From Amycolatopsis sp. CA-230715 (GTDB lineage Bacteria > Actinomycetota > Actinomycetes > Mycobacteriales > Pseudonocardiaceae), in contig NZ_CP059997.1 in assembly GCF_018736145.1 (NCBI RefSeq), positions 4,277,501-4,341,500 on the forward strand: 64,000 bases of DNA. The letters run 5' to 3'. Position numbers and translations under genes: made by a program. The notes below the pieces were generated by a model. That model was not told the DNA's origin and made no database searches. It worked only from the letters and a program-made list of their open reading frames with translations. Of the stretch, positions 15,803 through 24,736 are shown in pieces (position 1 is the first letter of the stretch; every line of letters starts with the position of its first letter).

Positions 15803-17722
15803 TCAGTCCAGGTAGGCCGACGCCTGCAGGGTGAACAGGTCGGCGTAGCCGCCGCCGACGGCCATCAGTTCGCCGTGCGTGCCGAACTCGGCGAGCTTTC
15901 CGTTGTCCAGCACCAGGATCCGCCCCGCTTGCCGGACCGTGGAAAACCGGTGCGAGATGTACAGCGTGGTCCGGCCGCGGGAGAGTTCGTGCAGCCGGGT
16001 GAACAGTTCGTGCTCCGCCTGTGCGTCGAGCGCGGCTGTCGGCTCGTCCAGCACGAGCAGCGGGGCGTCCCGCATGAACGCCCTGGCCAGCGCGATCTTC
16101 TGCCACTCGCCGCCGGACAGGCTCACGCCGTCGTCGAACCAGCGTCCGAGCGGGCTGTCGTAGCCGCGCGCGAGCTGGTCGATCCGCTCGTCGGCGCCGG
16201 CTCGGCGCGCCGCTTCTTCGATGCGAGGACGGTCTTCGATGCGGGCGAGGTCGCCGAGCCCGATGTTCTCCGCCGCCGTGGCCTGGTAGGTCACGTAGTC
16301 CTGGAACATCGCGCTGATCCGTGCGCGCAGTTCGCCGGGGTCGAATTCGCGGATGTCGACGCCGTCGAGCCGGATCGTGCCCGCGGTCGGGTCGTACAAC
16401 CGGCACAGCAGCTTGACGAGTGTCGATTTCCCGGCGCCGTTGCGGCCGACCACGGCGACCGTTTCGCCCGGCCGGATCTCGAAGCTGACGTCGTCCAGCG
16501 CCGGTTCCGCGGCGCCGGGGTACCGGAAGGACACGTGGTCGAATTCGATGCGCCCGCGCACCTGCTCCGGCACGGGCCGCGGCCGCGGTGGAGCGGTGAT
16601 GTCCGGTTCGGTGCCGAGGAACTTGTAGAGCGTGTCGAGGTAGAGGTTGTTCTCGTACATGCCGGTGAAGCCGATGAACAACCCGGCCACCGCGGACTGC
16701 ACGCCCGCCGCCGCGGCCGTGTACAGCGCCAGGTCCCCCAGCGTGAGCGTACCGCCGACGACTTCGAGCGAGATGTACAGCGCGATCGCCGAACCGGCGA
16801 ACGTGGTCAGCAAACCCCACGAGGCGCCCACCGCGTTGCGCGTGCCGACGAGTTTGCGCTGGCGTTCGTAGTAGACCTTTCCGAGCCGCCGGAACCGGTC
16901 GACGAGGTGGTCGCCGAGCCCGAACAGCTTGATCTCCTTGGCGTAGGTGTCGGTGGTGACGAGCGAAGCGAGGTATTCCATCCGCCGCCGGATCGGCGAG
17001 CCGAGTATCGTCAGCGCGAATCCCCTTGCGCCATAACGGGATTCGGCGACGAAAGCGGGGATCGGCGCGAGCAGCGCGACGACGGCGAGCAGCGGGCTGA
17101 TCGAGAACAGCAGCGCGATCATGCTGGCGAAGGTGATCGTGGTCTTCACCAGGCCGAGCGCCGAGCTCATCATGCCGAGCGGCCTGGTCGGCGCCTCTTG
17201 ATCGGCCTGGCGCACCAGGTCGTACGAGCGCGAACCCTCGAAGAACGCCAGGTGCATCCGGCTCGCGTGCGCCATCACGCGGTGCCGGATGGTCAGCACC
17301 ATCTTCTCCTGCATGAGCTGCTGGCACACGTTCGTCAGCGCGCTGGTCGCCGCGGTGGCCGTGAACAGTCCGAACTGGACGGTCGCGAGCCAGACGATCG
17401 CCGCCGTGCCGCCTCGGCCCTGCAACGCCGCGACCACGGCGTCCATCAGCAGTTTCGCGGCGTACGCGGTGACGGTCGGCATCAGTCCGGCGACGATCGT
17501 GACCAGCACGGTGACGACCGTCATCGGGCGGCTGGTCTCCCAGGTGAGCTTCGCGACGCGCGGCAGGCCGCGCACCGTGCCCGTCGCCGACGCGCGCAGC
17601 CTGTCCCATCGGGAGCGCAGATCTTTCGGCGCGCCAACGGGTTTCTCGTCCGGGATGTCGATCGGCCCGGTCAGCCCGCTGTCGGCGACCGAGGTGGTGC
17701 CCTCGAACAGGAATCTCAGCAT
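15803..17722 (-). CDS. ABC exporter, fused membrane and ATPase domains
   Basis: The protein has 639 residues in the half-transporter layout: an N-terminal membrane domain of about six helices (residues ~60-330) and a C-terminal ATPase with Walker A GRNGAGKST, signature LSGGEWQKIALARA, Walker B LLVLDEPTAALD and the switch His in YISHRFST. These work as dimers and export lipids, peptides or drugs. The ATG chosen has GGGAGG eight bases upstream; another ATG ten codons earlier overlaps the TetR stop (ATGA) and may serve by coupling. It follows the TetR gene in one operon, so its expression is probably released by the exporter's own substrate. Confidence 0.92.
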   Translation of the reverse strand: MLRFLFEGTTSVADSGLTGPIDIPDEKPVGAPKDLRSRWDRLRASATGTVRGLPRVAKLTWETSRPMTVVTVLVTIVAGLMPTVTAYAAKLLMDAVVAALQGRGGTAAIVWLATVQFGLFTATAATSALTNVCQQLMQEKMVLTIRHRVMAHASRMHLAFFEGSRSYDLVRQADQEAPTRPLGMMSSALGLVKTTITFASMIALLFSISPLLAVVALLAPIPAFVAESRYGARGFALTILGSPIRRRMEYLASLVTTDTYAKEIKLFGLGDHLVDRFRRLGKVYYERQRKLVGTRNAVGASWGLLTTFAGSAIALYISLEVVGGTLTLGDLALYTAAAAGVQSAVAGLFIGFTGMYENNLYLDTLYKFLGTEPDITAPPRPRPVPEQVRGRIEFDHVSFRYPGAAEPALDDVSFEIRPGETVAVVGRNGAGKSTLVKLLCRLYDPTAGTIRLDGVDIREFDPGELRARISAMFQDYVTYQATAAENIGLGDLARIEDRPRIEEAARRAGADERIDQLARGYDSPLGRWFDDGVSLSGGEWQKIALARAFMRDAPLLVLDEPTAALDAQAEHELFTRLHELSRGRTTLYISHRFSTVRQAGRILVLDNGKLAEFGTHGELMAVGGGYADLFTLQASAYLD

Positions 17723-17748
17723 GTGCGGTCCTCCCCCGCCCGCGCCGT

Positions 17749-18360
17749 TCATCCCGCCTCGACCGCGCCGTGCAGGAACAGGTCGACCATGGTGTCCACA
17801 CTGGACAGTCCGCTGCCGCGCGCGCGGGTGAACTGGAGCGCGGTGAACATGGCGGCCAGGTCTTCGGCGGACCCGCGCAGGCGGTCCCGCTCGGGGTCGA
17901 ACAGTTCCGCGACCGCCTCGTTCATCGCGACGAAGGACTCCCGCCGGGGATCGCCCTGCGGCTGCTCGCCCTCGGGCGCCTCGGGTGGCTTGCGCCGTAG
18001 CCGCCCACCGGCGGCGACCGCGCCCAGCACCGCGCCGATGCGGTCGAGGTAGGCGCTCATCGCCCCCGCGGCTTCGACGAGCTTGCGGTCCAGCGGCTGG
18101 TCGAGCGGGATGTCCGCGAGCACTTCGAGCACGCTGTCCGAGCGGAGCGCTTCGGCGATGCATTCGTCGATCAGTTCCTCCTTGTCCTTGAAGGCGCGGA
18201 AGATCGTGCCTTCGCCGATCCCCGCGGCGCGGGCGATCTGGCTGGTGGTGACCGCGGTGCCGTGTTCGGCGACGAGCGGCAGCACGGCCGTCACGATCAT
18301 GCGCCTGCGGTCTTCGGTGCTCATTCCCGGCGCGCGGCGCCGGGCAGGGGGTGGGTTCAT
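17749..18360 (-). CDS. TetR-family regulator of the downstream ABC exporter
   Basis: A 203-residue TetR protein with helix-turn-helix GTAVTTSQIARAAGIGEGTIFRAFKDKEELIDE (~34-66). The ATG lies seven bases after the -10 TACTTT and no ribosome site is present, so the message is leaderless; the usual TetR start region at MSTEDRRR is 12 codons further in. Its stop overlaps a possible ATG of the ABC gene. A 22-base perfect palindrome between -35 and -10 makes autorepression, and with it control of the exporter, very likely. Ligand unknown. Confidence 0.9.
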   Translation of the reverse strand: MNPPPARRRAPGMSTEDRRRMIVTAVLPLVAEHGTAVTTSQIARAAGIGEGTIFRAFKDKEELIDECIAEALRSDSVLEVLADIPLDQPLDRKLVEAAGAMSAYLDRIGAVLGAVAAGGRLRRKPPEAPEGEQPQGDPRRESFVAMNEAVAELFDPERDRLRGSAEDLAAMFTALQFTRARGSGLSSVDTMVDLFLHGAVEAG

Positions 18361-18367
18361 GGCTTCG

Positions 18368-18397
18368 AAAGTACGGAGTGAGCGCTCACTCCGTCAA
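18368..18397 (-). promoter_or_regulatory. TetR-ABC promoter with operator between -35 and -10
   Basis: On the minus strand: TTGACG, 18-base spacer, TACTTT. The spacer is almost entirely a palindrome whose half is ACGGAGTGAGC (full site 18373-18394, 22 bases, perfect). A bound TetR dimer would block RNA polymerase. The rightward gene at 18418 starts 24 bases away and could be affected too. Confidence 0.85.
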
Positions 18398-18417
18398 GTG
18401 GGTATTCGGTTGCCCCG

Positions 18418-19272
18418 ATGTGGTTTGCTTACGCGGTGCCCGATCCGAACCGCCCCTTCCGCTGGGATCTCGTGCGTCCCGACCAGCTCGGCACCTTGCT
18501 CGAAGGAACCGGGAAACCCGATCTGTGGTTCCTCGACGACCTGGTGGCGTGCGCGGCGAAGATCCTCGCGCGCTGCGACGACGGCGACCTCTACTTCGTC
18601 GGCCGTTCGCTCGACAGCGCGTTCGACCTGCTCGGCGGCGCGCTCGCGAGCACGAGCTGGCACGACCGGATCCGGCAGGTGCCACTGTCCACGTTCGGCT
18701 TCGGCGGCTGGGCGGGCGAGCTGCGCCCTGCGGAGATCACCCAGCTGCGCACGAACCTCGCCGATGCCGGGCTCACCCCCGAACGGCTGACGAGCCGCAG
18801 GCCCGTTGTCCTCGTCGACCTCGTGAGCACCGGTGGCACGTACGAAACGCTGTACCGCGAACTCCGCGCGTGGGTGGCCGACGAACGGCGATCCTGGGAT
18901 GTGGCAAAGAAGAAGCTGCGGTTCCTCGGCGTCACCAGCCAGGAAAAGACGAGTCCGAACACTTGGCGGTGGCAGCAGCGCGCGGACTGGACGAGCGAAC
19001 TCGCGGTCAAGAACATTTCACTGGACAGAGGCATTTACAGCTACTTCGCCGGCCAGCAGCACAAGCTCAGCCGCTCGTTCCTGCGCTGGATCTGGGCCGA
19101 CGAACGGGCTCGTGATCCCCTGCACGACGACCGAACCAGGCAGGCACTCGCGGAAGCCGTCGCCGTGGTCGAAGCGGGGCGTGCGAGCGGATCGGACCTG
19201 GTGCGGCACATCACGCGCGAGCCGACCATGCGCGAACCTTGGTTGCGCGCGCTCGTCAGTGAGCTGAACTGA
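18418..19272 (+). CDS. Phosphoribosyltransferase-like orphan protein
   Basis: The product has 284 residues. Residues 130-143 (VVLVDLVSTGGTYE) look like the PRPP loop of type I phosphoribosyltransferases (normally two acidic residues then TGGT); here the loop has D134 but V136 replaces the second acidic residue. A preceding strand LYFVGRSLDSAFDLL fits the PPi loop of that fold. I do not recognise the exact family. The ATG is 24 bases from a TetR operator; no ribosome site is clear and GTG six codons later is an alternative start. It could be an enzyme or a PRTase-fold sensor. Confidence 0.65.
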   Translation: MWFAYAVPDPNRPFRWDLVRPDQLGTLLEGTGKPDLWFLDDLVACAAKILARCDDGDLYFVGRSLDSAFDLLGGALASTSWHDRIRQVPLSTFGFGGWAGELRPAEITQLRTNLADAGLTPERLTSRRPVVLVDLVSTGGTYETLYRELRAWVADERRSWDVAKKKLRFLGVTSQEKTSPNTWRWQQRADWTSELAVKNISLDRGIYSYFAGQQHKLSRSFLRWIWADERARDPLHDDRTRQALAEAVAVVEAGRASGSDLVRHITREPTMREPWLRALVSELN

Positions 19273-19273
19273 A

Positions 19274-19301
19274 GGAGGGGGCCGGAATCCCGGCCCCCTC
19301 C
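19274..19301. terminator. Bidirectional terminator between PRTase-like gene and bkdC
   Basis: Perfect 12-base arms GGAGGGGGCCGG and CCGGCCCCCTCC around an AATC loop, immediately after one stop and five bases from the opposing stop. There is no T-run, as usual in this GC range. Confidence 0.8.
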
Positions 19302-19306
19302 CTGGC

Positions 19307-20632
19307 TCAGTAGGTGATCGCCACCGCCGGGTCGGACAGCAGCGCGCCGACATCGGCGAGGAACTCCGAGCCCTGCTGGCCGTCGATCACGCGGTGGTCG
19401 AAGCTCAGCGAAAGCTGCATGACCTTGCGCACCGCGATTTCACCGTCCACGACCCACGGGGTGTCCCTGATCGCGCCGACCGCGAGGATCGCCGACTCGC
19501 CGGGGTTGATGATCGGCGTCCCGGTGTCCACTCCGAACACTCCGACGTTGGAGATGGTGAACGTGCCGTTGAGCATGTCCGCCGGGGTGGTCTTGCCCTG
19601 GCGCGCGGTGTCGGTCAGCTCGCCGAGCGCCGACGCCAGGTCCGAAAGGGACATCGCGTCGGCGTCCCTGATCTTCGGCACCACGAGCCCGCGCGGGGTC
19701 GCCGCCGCGATCCCGAGGTGCACGTAGTCCTTGTAGACGATCTCCTGCGCCGCTTCGTCCCACACCGCGTTGATGTCCGGCGTGCGCTTGGCCGCGAGGC
19801 AGACCGCTTTCGCGGCGAAGGCCAGCGGCGTCAGCTTGACCCCGGTGAACTCCCTGCTGTTCTTCAGCTTCGCGCGCAGTTCCATCATCGGCGTCACGTC
19901 GATGGTGAGGAACTCGGTGACGTGCGGAGCGGTGTAGGCGCTCTGCACCATCGCCGCCGCGGTCGCCTTGCGGACACCCTTGATCGGCACCCGGCGTTCC
20001 CGCGTCGCCGGGTCGTACCCGGTCGCCGCACTCTCCACAGTGGACACCGAGCCGGTGGCGGCGCGCTGGACGTCGTCACGCGTGATCACACCGCCGTCGG
20101 CGGAGCCGGTCAGCGCGTGCAGGTCGACGCCGAGGTCCTTGGCGAGCTTGCGGACCGGCGGCTTCGCGAGCGGGACGTACCCGCCGCGTGCCGGTTGCGC
20201 GACCGGTGCCGCTGCCGCGGCGGGAGCCGGTGCCGGGGTGGATCCCTTGCGGGCCCGCCGATGCGCCGAGACCGCCTTGGAACCGTAGCCGACGAGCGGC
20301 TTCATCTCTTCCTCTGCGGGCGCTTCGTCCACAGTGGACTTGGCGGGTGCCGAACCGTTCGCGGCCGTCGTCGCGGCCGCGCCACCGGGATCGACGTCGA
20401 CGGTGAGGATCGGCGTGCCGACCTCCACCGTCTGCCCCGGCTCGACGAGCAACTCGGTGATCACGCCTGCCCACGGGATGGGGAGTTCCACCGCGGCCTT
20501 CGCGGTTTCGATCTCCACCACGATCTGGTTGACCGTGACCGTGTCGCCTGGCTTGACCTTCCAGTCGAGGATGTCGGCCTCGGTGAGGCCTTCCGCCGTG
20601 TCGGACAGCGGAAATTGCTTGTACTCGGGCAT
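19307..20632 (-). CDS. bkdC: Branched-chain alpha-keto acid dehydrogenase E2 (dihydrolipoyl acyltransferase)
   Basis: The 441-residue product has one lipoyl domain with K45 in ETAKA, a peripheral-subunit binding domain near 160-200 (PPVRKLAKDLGVDL), an Ala/Pro-rich linker between them, and a catalytic domain ending in SFDHRVIDG (H413, D417). It moves acyl groups from E1 to CoA. The ATG follows AGGGGA. It is the last gene of the bkd operon. One lipoyl domain and the operon context point to the branched-chain rather than the pyruvate complex. Confidence 0.93.
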   Translation of the reverse strand: MPEYKQFPLSDTAEGLTEADILDWKVKPGDTVTVNQIVVEIETAKAAVELPIPWAGVITELLVEPGQTVEVGTPILTVDVDPGGAAATTAANGSAPAKSTVDEAPAEEEMKPLVGYGSKAVSAHRRARKGSTPAPAPAAAAAPVAQPARGGYVPLAKPPVRKLAKDLGVDLHALTGSADGGVITRDDVQRAATGSVSTVESAATGYDPATRERRVPIKGVRKATAAAMVQSAYTAPHVTEFLTIDVTPMMELRAKLKNSREFTGVKLTPLAFAAKAVCLAAKRTPDINAVWDEAAQEIVYKDYVHLGIAAATPRGLVVPKIRDADAMSLSDLASALGELTDTARQGKTTPADMLNGTFTISNVGVFGVDTGTPIINPGESAILAVGAIRDTPWVVDGEIAVRKVMQLSLSFDHRVIDGQQGSEFLADVGALLSDPAVAITY

Positions 20633-20646
20633 TTTCGCGCTTCCCC

Positions 20647-21675
20647 TTACCAGGCCAGTGAACGGTCGACGGCGTCGAGCACCCGGTCGAGATCGGGGAG
20701 GTAGTGCTCCTCGAGCTTCGCCGGCGGGTACGGCGTGTCGAATCCGGTCACGCGCAGCACGGGGGCTTCCAGCGAGTAGAAGCACTCCTGCTGCACCCTG
20801 GTCGCGATCTCCGAGGTCAGCGACGACTCACCGGGGGCTTCGCTGAGCGCGACGAGCCGTCCGGTGCGGCGCACCGAGTCGAAGACCGGGCCGAGGTCGA
20901 GCGGGGAAAGCGTGCGGAGGTCGATGACCTCCAGCGAGTGGCCGTCCTCTTCGGCGGCGGTCGCCGCGTCGAGCGCGACCTTCACCGACGGCCCGTACGC
21001 GACGACGGTCGCGGTGGTGCCGGTGCGCAGCACGCGGGAGGCGAACAGCGGGCCGGGGGTGGCCGTCGGGTCGACCTCCGCGCGCAGTGCGCCGGAGTGG
21101 TAGAGCCGCTTCGGCTCGAAGAACAGCACCGGGTCATCCGAGGCGATCGCCTGCTGGATCATCCAGTACGCGTCGACCGCGTTCGAGCACGAGACCACCT
21201 TGAGCCCCGGCACGTGCGCGAACAGCGATTCGGGCGACTCGGAGTGGTGTTCGACGGCGCCGATGCCGCCGCCGAACGGCACGCGGATCACCAGCGGCAC
21301 CTTCACCTTGCCCTGGGTGCGGTAGTGCAGCTTCGCGACCTGGCTGACGATCTGGTCGAACCCGGGGAAGATGAAGCCCTCGAACTGGATCTCGCACACC
21401 GGGCGGAACCCGCGCACGGCGAGGCCGACCGCGGTGCCGATGATGCCGGACTCCGCGAGCGGCGTGTCGAGCACGCGCTGCTCGCCGAAGTCCTTCTGCA
21501 GGCCGTCGGTGATGCGGAAGACGCCGCCGAGCTTGCCGACGTCCTCGCCCATCACGATGACCTTGTCGTCGGCCTCCATCGCGGTGCGGAGCCCGAGGTT
21601 GAGCGCCTTGCCGATGGTGAGCTTCTGGATGTCGTTCTTCGCGGCGTCCACAGTGGATTTCACGGATGCGGTCAT
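20647..21675 (-). CDS. bkdB: Branched-chain alpha-keto acid dehydrogenase E1 beta
   Basis: A 342-residue transketolase-like beta subunit with VMGEDVGKLGGVFRIT near the start, FGGGIGAVEHHSES, and the C-terminal domain LSEAPGESSLTSEIATRV. With E1 alpha it forms the thiamine-diphosphate enzyme that decarboxylates 2-keto acids from Val, Leu and Ile, giving branched acyl-CoA for energy and as primers of iso/anteiso fatty acids. The ATG overlaps the bkdA stop by one base, so production is balanced. Confidence 0.94.
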   Translation of the reverse strand: MTASVKSTVDAAKNDIQKLTIGKALNLGLRTAMEADDKVIVMGEDVGKLGGVFRITDGLQKDFGEQRVLDTPLAESGIIGTAVGLAVRGFRPVCEIQFEGFIFPGFDQIVSQVAKLHYRTQGKVKVPLVIRVPFGGGIGAVEHHSESPESLFAHVPGLKVVSCSNAVDAYWMIQQAIASDDPVLFFEPKRLYHSGALRAEVDPTATPGPLFASRVLRTGTTATVVAYGPSVKVALDAATAAEEDGHSLEVIDLRTLSPLDLGPVFDSVRRTGRLVALSEAPGESSLTSEIATRVQQECFYSLEAPVLRVTGFDTPYPPAKLEEHYLPDLDRVLDAVDRSLAW

Positions 21676-22883
21676 CAGTGCTCACCTGCCGTGGCGAAAC
21701 CGTCGAGATAGGACAGGAACTCTTCGCGCTGCGCGTCCAGCACCGGCGAAGGGTCCGCGTAGACGTTGTCGAAGATCCGTGACGGCGGCGGATCCGCCAT
21801 GGAGAACACGTACTCGCGCAGCTCCGCAGCGAACGCGTCGGCGTCGGCCTGCACCTGGTCGAAGAACGCCTGGTCGGCGCCGCCGCCGCGGGCGAGGTAG
21901 GCGCGGACGCGCTCGATCGGGTCCTTGAGCTTCCACTCCTCCAGCTCGTCGGAGAGGCGGTAGCGGGTGGGGTCGTCGGTGGTGGTGTGCGCGTCCATCC
22001 GGTAGGTGAACGCCTCGATCAGCACCGGGCCGTTGCCGTGACGGCATTCCTCCAGCGCCCACCTGCTGACCGCGAGGCAGGCCAGCACGTCGTTGCCGTC
22101 CACCCTGATCCCGGGGAAGCCGTAGCCGCGTGCGCGCTGGTACAGCGGCAGCCGGGACTGGCGCTCGGTGGGCTCGGAGATCGCCCACTGGTTGTTCTGG
22201 CAGAAGAACACCACGGGCGCGTCGTACACCGCGGCCCACACGAAGCCCTCGTGCACGTCGCCCTGGCTGGTGGCGCCGTCACCGAAGTAGACGATCGTCG
22301 CTTCGCCGTCGTCGTCGCCGACCTTGCCCTCGAACTTCTGGCCCATCGCGTACCCGGTGGCGTTGAGCACCTGGTTGCCGATGACGATCGTGTACGGGTG
22401 GAAGCCGTGCTTCTTGAAGTCCCATCCACTGTGGTCGGTGCACCGGAAGATGCCGATGAGCTCCTTGAAGTCGACGCCGCGCGTGTAGGCGACGCCGTGC
22501 TCGCGGTAGCTGGGGAAGGCCATGTCACCGGACTTGAGCGCGCGGCCGGAGCCGATCTGCGCGGCCTCCTGGCCCAGCAGCGGCACCCAGATGCCGAGCT
22601 GGCCTTGGCGCTGCATCGCGTTGGACTCGCGGTCCGCGCGGCGCACCAGCACCATGTCGCGGTAGAGCCCGCGGAGCGCCTCGGAGTCGATGTCGGCGAC
22701 GTACCGGTCGAAAACCGATGACGAGAGCCGCTCGCCTTCGGGGGTCAGCAGCTGAGTGAGCTCAGGGCCGCCTTCGTTCGTTGCTCGCAAGCCCGCGATC
22801 ACCTGTTCCGGGGTGGGTTGTGCCGCTTCGGCGGCAGGTCCGGCGCCAGGTTCGGGGTGCGTCCACTGCTCGGGGGACGGCAT
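21675..22883 (-). CDS. bkdA: Branched-chain alpha-keto acid dehydrogenase E1 alpha
   Basis: First gene of the operon, 402 residues. The thiamine-diphosphate/Mg motif begins GDGATSQGD at 201 and ends with QNNQWAIS (NN at 230-231). The phosphorylation-loop region YRMDAHTTTDDPTRYR is typical of E1 alpha of the branched-chain type. The ATG follows GAGGAG by nine bases. No Lrp-type regulator or E3 gene is adjacent, so E3 must be encoded elsewhere and control is not evident. Confidence 0.94.
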   Translation of the reverse strand: MPSPEQWTHPEPGAGPAAEAAQPTPEQVIAGLRATNEGGPELTQLLTPEGERLSSSVFDRYVADIDSEALRGLYRDMVLVRRADRESNAMQRQGQLGIWVPLLGQEAAQIGSGRALKSGDMAFPSYREHGVAYTRGVDFKELIGIFRCTDHSGWDFKKHGFHPYTIVIGNQVLNATGYAMGQKFEGKVGDDDGEATIVYFGDGATSQGDVHEGFVWAAVYDAPVVFFCQNNQWAISEPTERQSRLPLYQRARGYGFPGIRVDGNDVLACLAVSRWALEECRHGNGPVLIEAFTYRMDAHTTTDDPTRYRLSDELEEWKLKDPIERVRAYLARGGGADQAFFDQVQADADAFAAELREYVFSMADPPPSRIFDNVYADPSPVLDAQREEFLSYLDGFATAGEH

Positions 22884-23404
22884 GCGCAGTTACTCCTCGG
22901 TGTCGGTGCCGCCTGAACGCTTGTGGCGTCCAGCACGACAGCGCCGTCGGTCACCTGCGCATCGGATCTCCAAGCGCCCGGGTCACCGTCGGCGGTGACG
23001 GTTTGTGCGGACATCCTGGCACGAAGACCGGCGCGGACGTCAGCCCCGAACCTGATTTGTTGCTGAGAAACCGCGTCTGAGCTGCGAAAATGTTAGGAAG
23101 CCCGATGGTGTGGCCGCCGAAAGTAGGGCTATGGAGTGCGGTGAGTCGCCAGCTCAGCGCGCTCAGTCGCGGCCGCTTCCCGGTGCCGATCCGGCGCTGG
23201 TCCGTTCGGATGTGACGTGCGCCACCGGGGCTCCGCTTCGACAGCACGTGTGCCGAGCTTTCCGGGCTCGCGTGCGAACTCGTCGTCGCGATCCGGAACG
23301 AGGTGCGGCCTCGCCGGTTTCGCGCACGGTCGGCTTCGGGTCGCGGCCGGATACTCGTCCTGGTCGCGGGCCGACCGTGCGAGACGCCAGATCTCCGCTG
23401 GGCC

Positions 23405-23515
23405 GAGTTGTCCACATTCGGCGCCGCCTGTGGGCAACTTCGCTCTTCGCTCCAGCCGCGCCTCGACTCCGGGTAAACTGGGCTGGGGACGCCCCCCGGG
23501 ATCGGGTGGGGGTTT
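23405..23515 (+). repeat. Dispersed intergenic repeat with inverted DnaA-box pair, copy 1
   Basis: TTGTCCACA (23408-23416) and TGTGGGCAA (23429-23437) are opposed with 12 bases between. Then 23462-23514 carries CTCGACTCCGGG followed by TAAACTGGGCTGGGG and CGCCCCCCGGGATCGGG. Both blocks recur at 42829-42940, the second block in inverted orientation, with a 6-base insertion. TTGTCCACA is the preferred DnaA box in GC-rich actinomycetes. Confidence 0.75.
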
Positions 23516-23728
23516 GCACTTGGTTAGTGGGCGTAATCCGGGTGCGTGCGCGGGTTTCTGTTTCGGGGCGACGCGGCCGTGTGTACACCGGATCTGTTCT
23601 CGCGTGCACATCAACTCACCACTGGTTCGGCAGGGATTCACCGGGCGTCGCTTCAGGAGGCGCGCGGGACCGTCATAGTGCTGGCGCCCTTTCCCATACC
23701 CACTGTATGCGCCACTGTACAGCGCAAT

Positions 23729-23796
23729 TTTTCCGGGGTTCTTTTTCCTTTTTCTTCTCGTTTTTTCCGGAACTGCCGTGGTATTTTTTCGGGCAT
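23729..23796 (+). other. T-rich tract upstream of hydrolase gene
   Basis: Five runs of five or six T lie within about 70 bases, in a region otherwise above 70% GC. It lies in the untranslated leader or promoter of the gene at 23823. It could bend DNA, pause transcription or hold an upstream element. No protein is encoded. Confidence 0.5.
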
Positions 23797-23822
23797 TCCC
23801 CGCGTCGAGGAGATGGTGTGCC

Positions 23823-24716
23823 ATGGGCGAAGAAAGAGCGTCGAACGTCGGGCCGTCGGGTATCGAAATCGCCTACGAGCGCTTCGGTGACCCGCAGGCG
23901 CCGCCCGTGCTGCTGATCCAGGGCATCGCCGCGCAGATGATCCACTGGCACGAGGAGTTCTGCGCCGCGCTCGCCGCGCGTGGCCTGCAGGTGATCCGGT
24001 TCGACAACCGGGACAACGGCAGGTCCACCCACCTCACTGGCGTACCGGTGCCCGATCTGCCCGCGGTGCAGGCGGGCGATCTGTCCACTGTGTCCTACAC
24101 GCTGTCCGATCTGGCGGCGGACACGGTCGGCCTGCTCGACGCGCTCGGCATCGGCAGCGCGCACCTCGTCGGCCTTTCCCTCGGCGGGTACATCGCGCAG
24201 ACCGTCGCGATCGAACACCCGGCGCGGATCCGGTCACTGGTCCCGATCAGTTCCACCACCGGCGATCTTTCCGTGGGGCAGCCGAAACCGGAGACGCTGA
24301 AGGCCCTCTTCGGCGGGCCGCCCGCCGAGACCAGGGACGAGGTGATCGAGCAGCGCGTCAATGCCGCCAGGGTCGTCGGGTCTCCAGTTTTCGCGTTCGA
24401 CGAAGCCGACGTGCGCGCACGGGCCACACGCGCTTACGACCGGGGCCACGACCCGCTCGGCGTCGCGCGCGGAGCCGTCGCGTCCGTCGCTTCGGGTGAC
24501 CGCACGGAGTCGCTGCGGTCGGTCGACGTGCCGACGCTGGTGATCCACGGCGACGCCGACCCGATGTGCGATGTCAGCGGGGGCAAGGCCATCGCGGCGG
24601 CGGTCCCCGGCGCCGAGCTGATGATCGTCGAGGGCATGGGGCACGGATTGCCGCGCGAGCTGTGGCCGGAGCTGATCGAGCGGATCAGCACCTTCGTACG
24701 GCGGGTGGACGGCTGA
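23823..24716 (+). CDS. Alpha/beta hydrolase
   Basis: The 297-residue protein shows the hydrolase fold with the nucleophile elbow GLSLGG (S119), acid region HGDADPMCD and His in GMGHGLP. The oxyanion region LIQGIAAQMIHWHEEF and FDNRDNGRST are like those of the aclacinomycin-methylesterase/RdmC group of actinomycetes, which hydrolyse esters. The ATG lies ten bases after GAGGAG. Twenty bases later the peptidase gene starts, so the two are probably co-transcribed. Substrate unknown. Confidence 0.9.
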   Translation: MGEERASNVGPSGIEIAYERFGDPQAPPVLLIQGIAAQMIHWHEEFCAALAARGLQVIRFDNRDNGRSTHLTGVPVPDLPAVQAGDLSTVSYTLSDLAADTVGLLDALGIGSAHLVGLSLGGYIAQTVAIEHPARIRSLVPISSTTGDLSVGQPKPETLKALFGGPPAETRDEVIEQRVNAARVVGSPVFAFDEADVRARATRAYDRGHDPLGVARGAVASVASGDRTESLRSVDVPTLVIHGDADPMCDVSGGKAIAAAVPGAELMIVEGMGHGLPRELWPELIERISTFVRRVDG

Positions 24717-24736
24717 TCGCGTGGCAGGATGGCGGT

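Larger units (their letters stand above)
22884..23822. other. 939-base intergenic region without a recognised gene
   Basis: Between divergent bkdA and the hydrolase gene. Open frames here have poor codon bias and no family likeness, so I call it non-coding. It must hold the bkd promoter (not identified with confidence), a dispersed repeat with DnaA boxes (23405-23515), the promoter of the hydrolase gene and a T-rich tract (23729-23796). One frame over 23240-23472 has a mildly coding look and might be a decayed gene. Confidence 0.5.

Noticed and set aside
22799..23014. Possible small upstream frame before bkdA starting MSAQTVTADGDPG
   Set aside because: No ribosome site, and it continues into bkdA out of frame; a leader-peptide role cannot be supported.
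23408..23437. DnaA boxes as a replication origin
   Set aside because: Only two boxes and no dnaA, dnaN, parAB or rpmH genes nearby.
23110..23916. Apparent genes in the 23.1-23.9 kb gap on both strands
   Set aside because: Poor codon bias, no ribosome sites, no domain likeness, and they run through the repeat and the T-rich tract.
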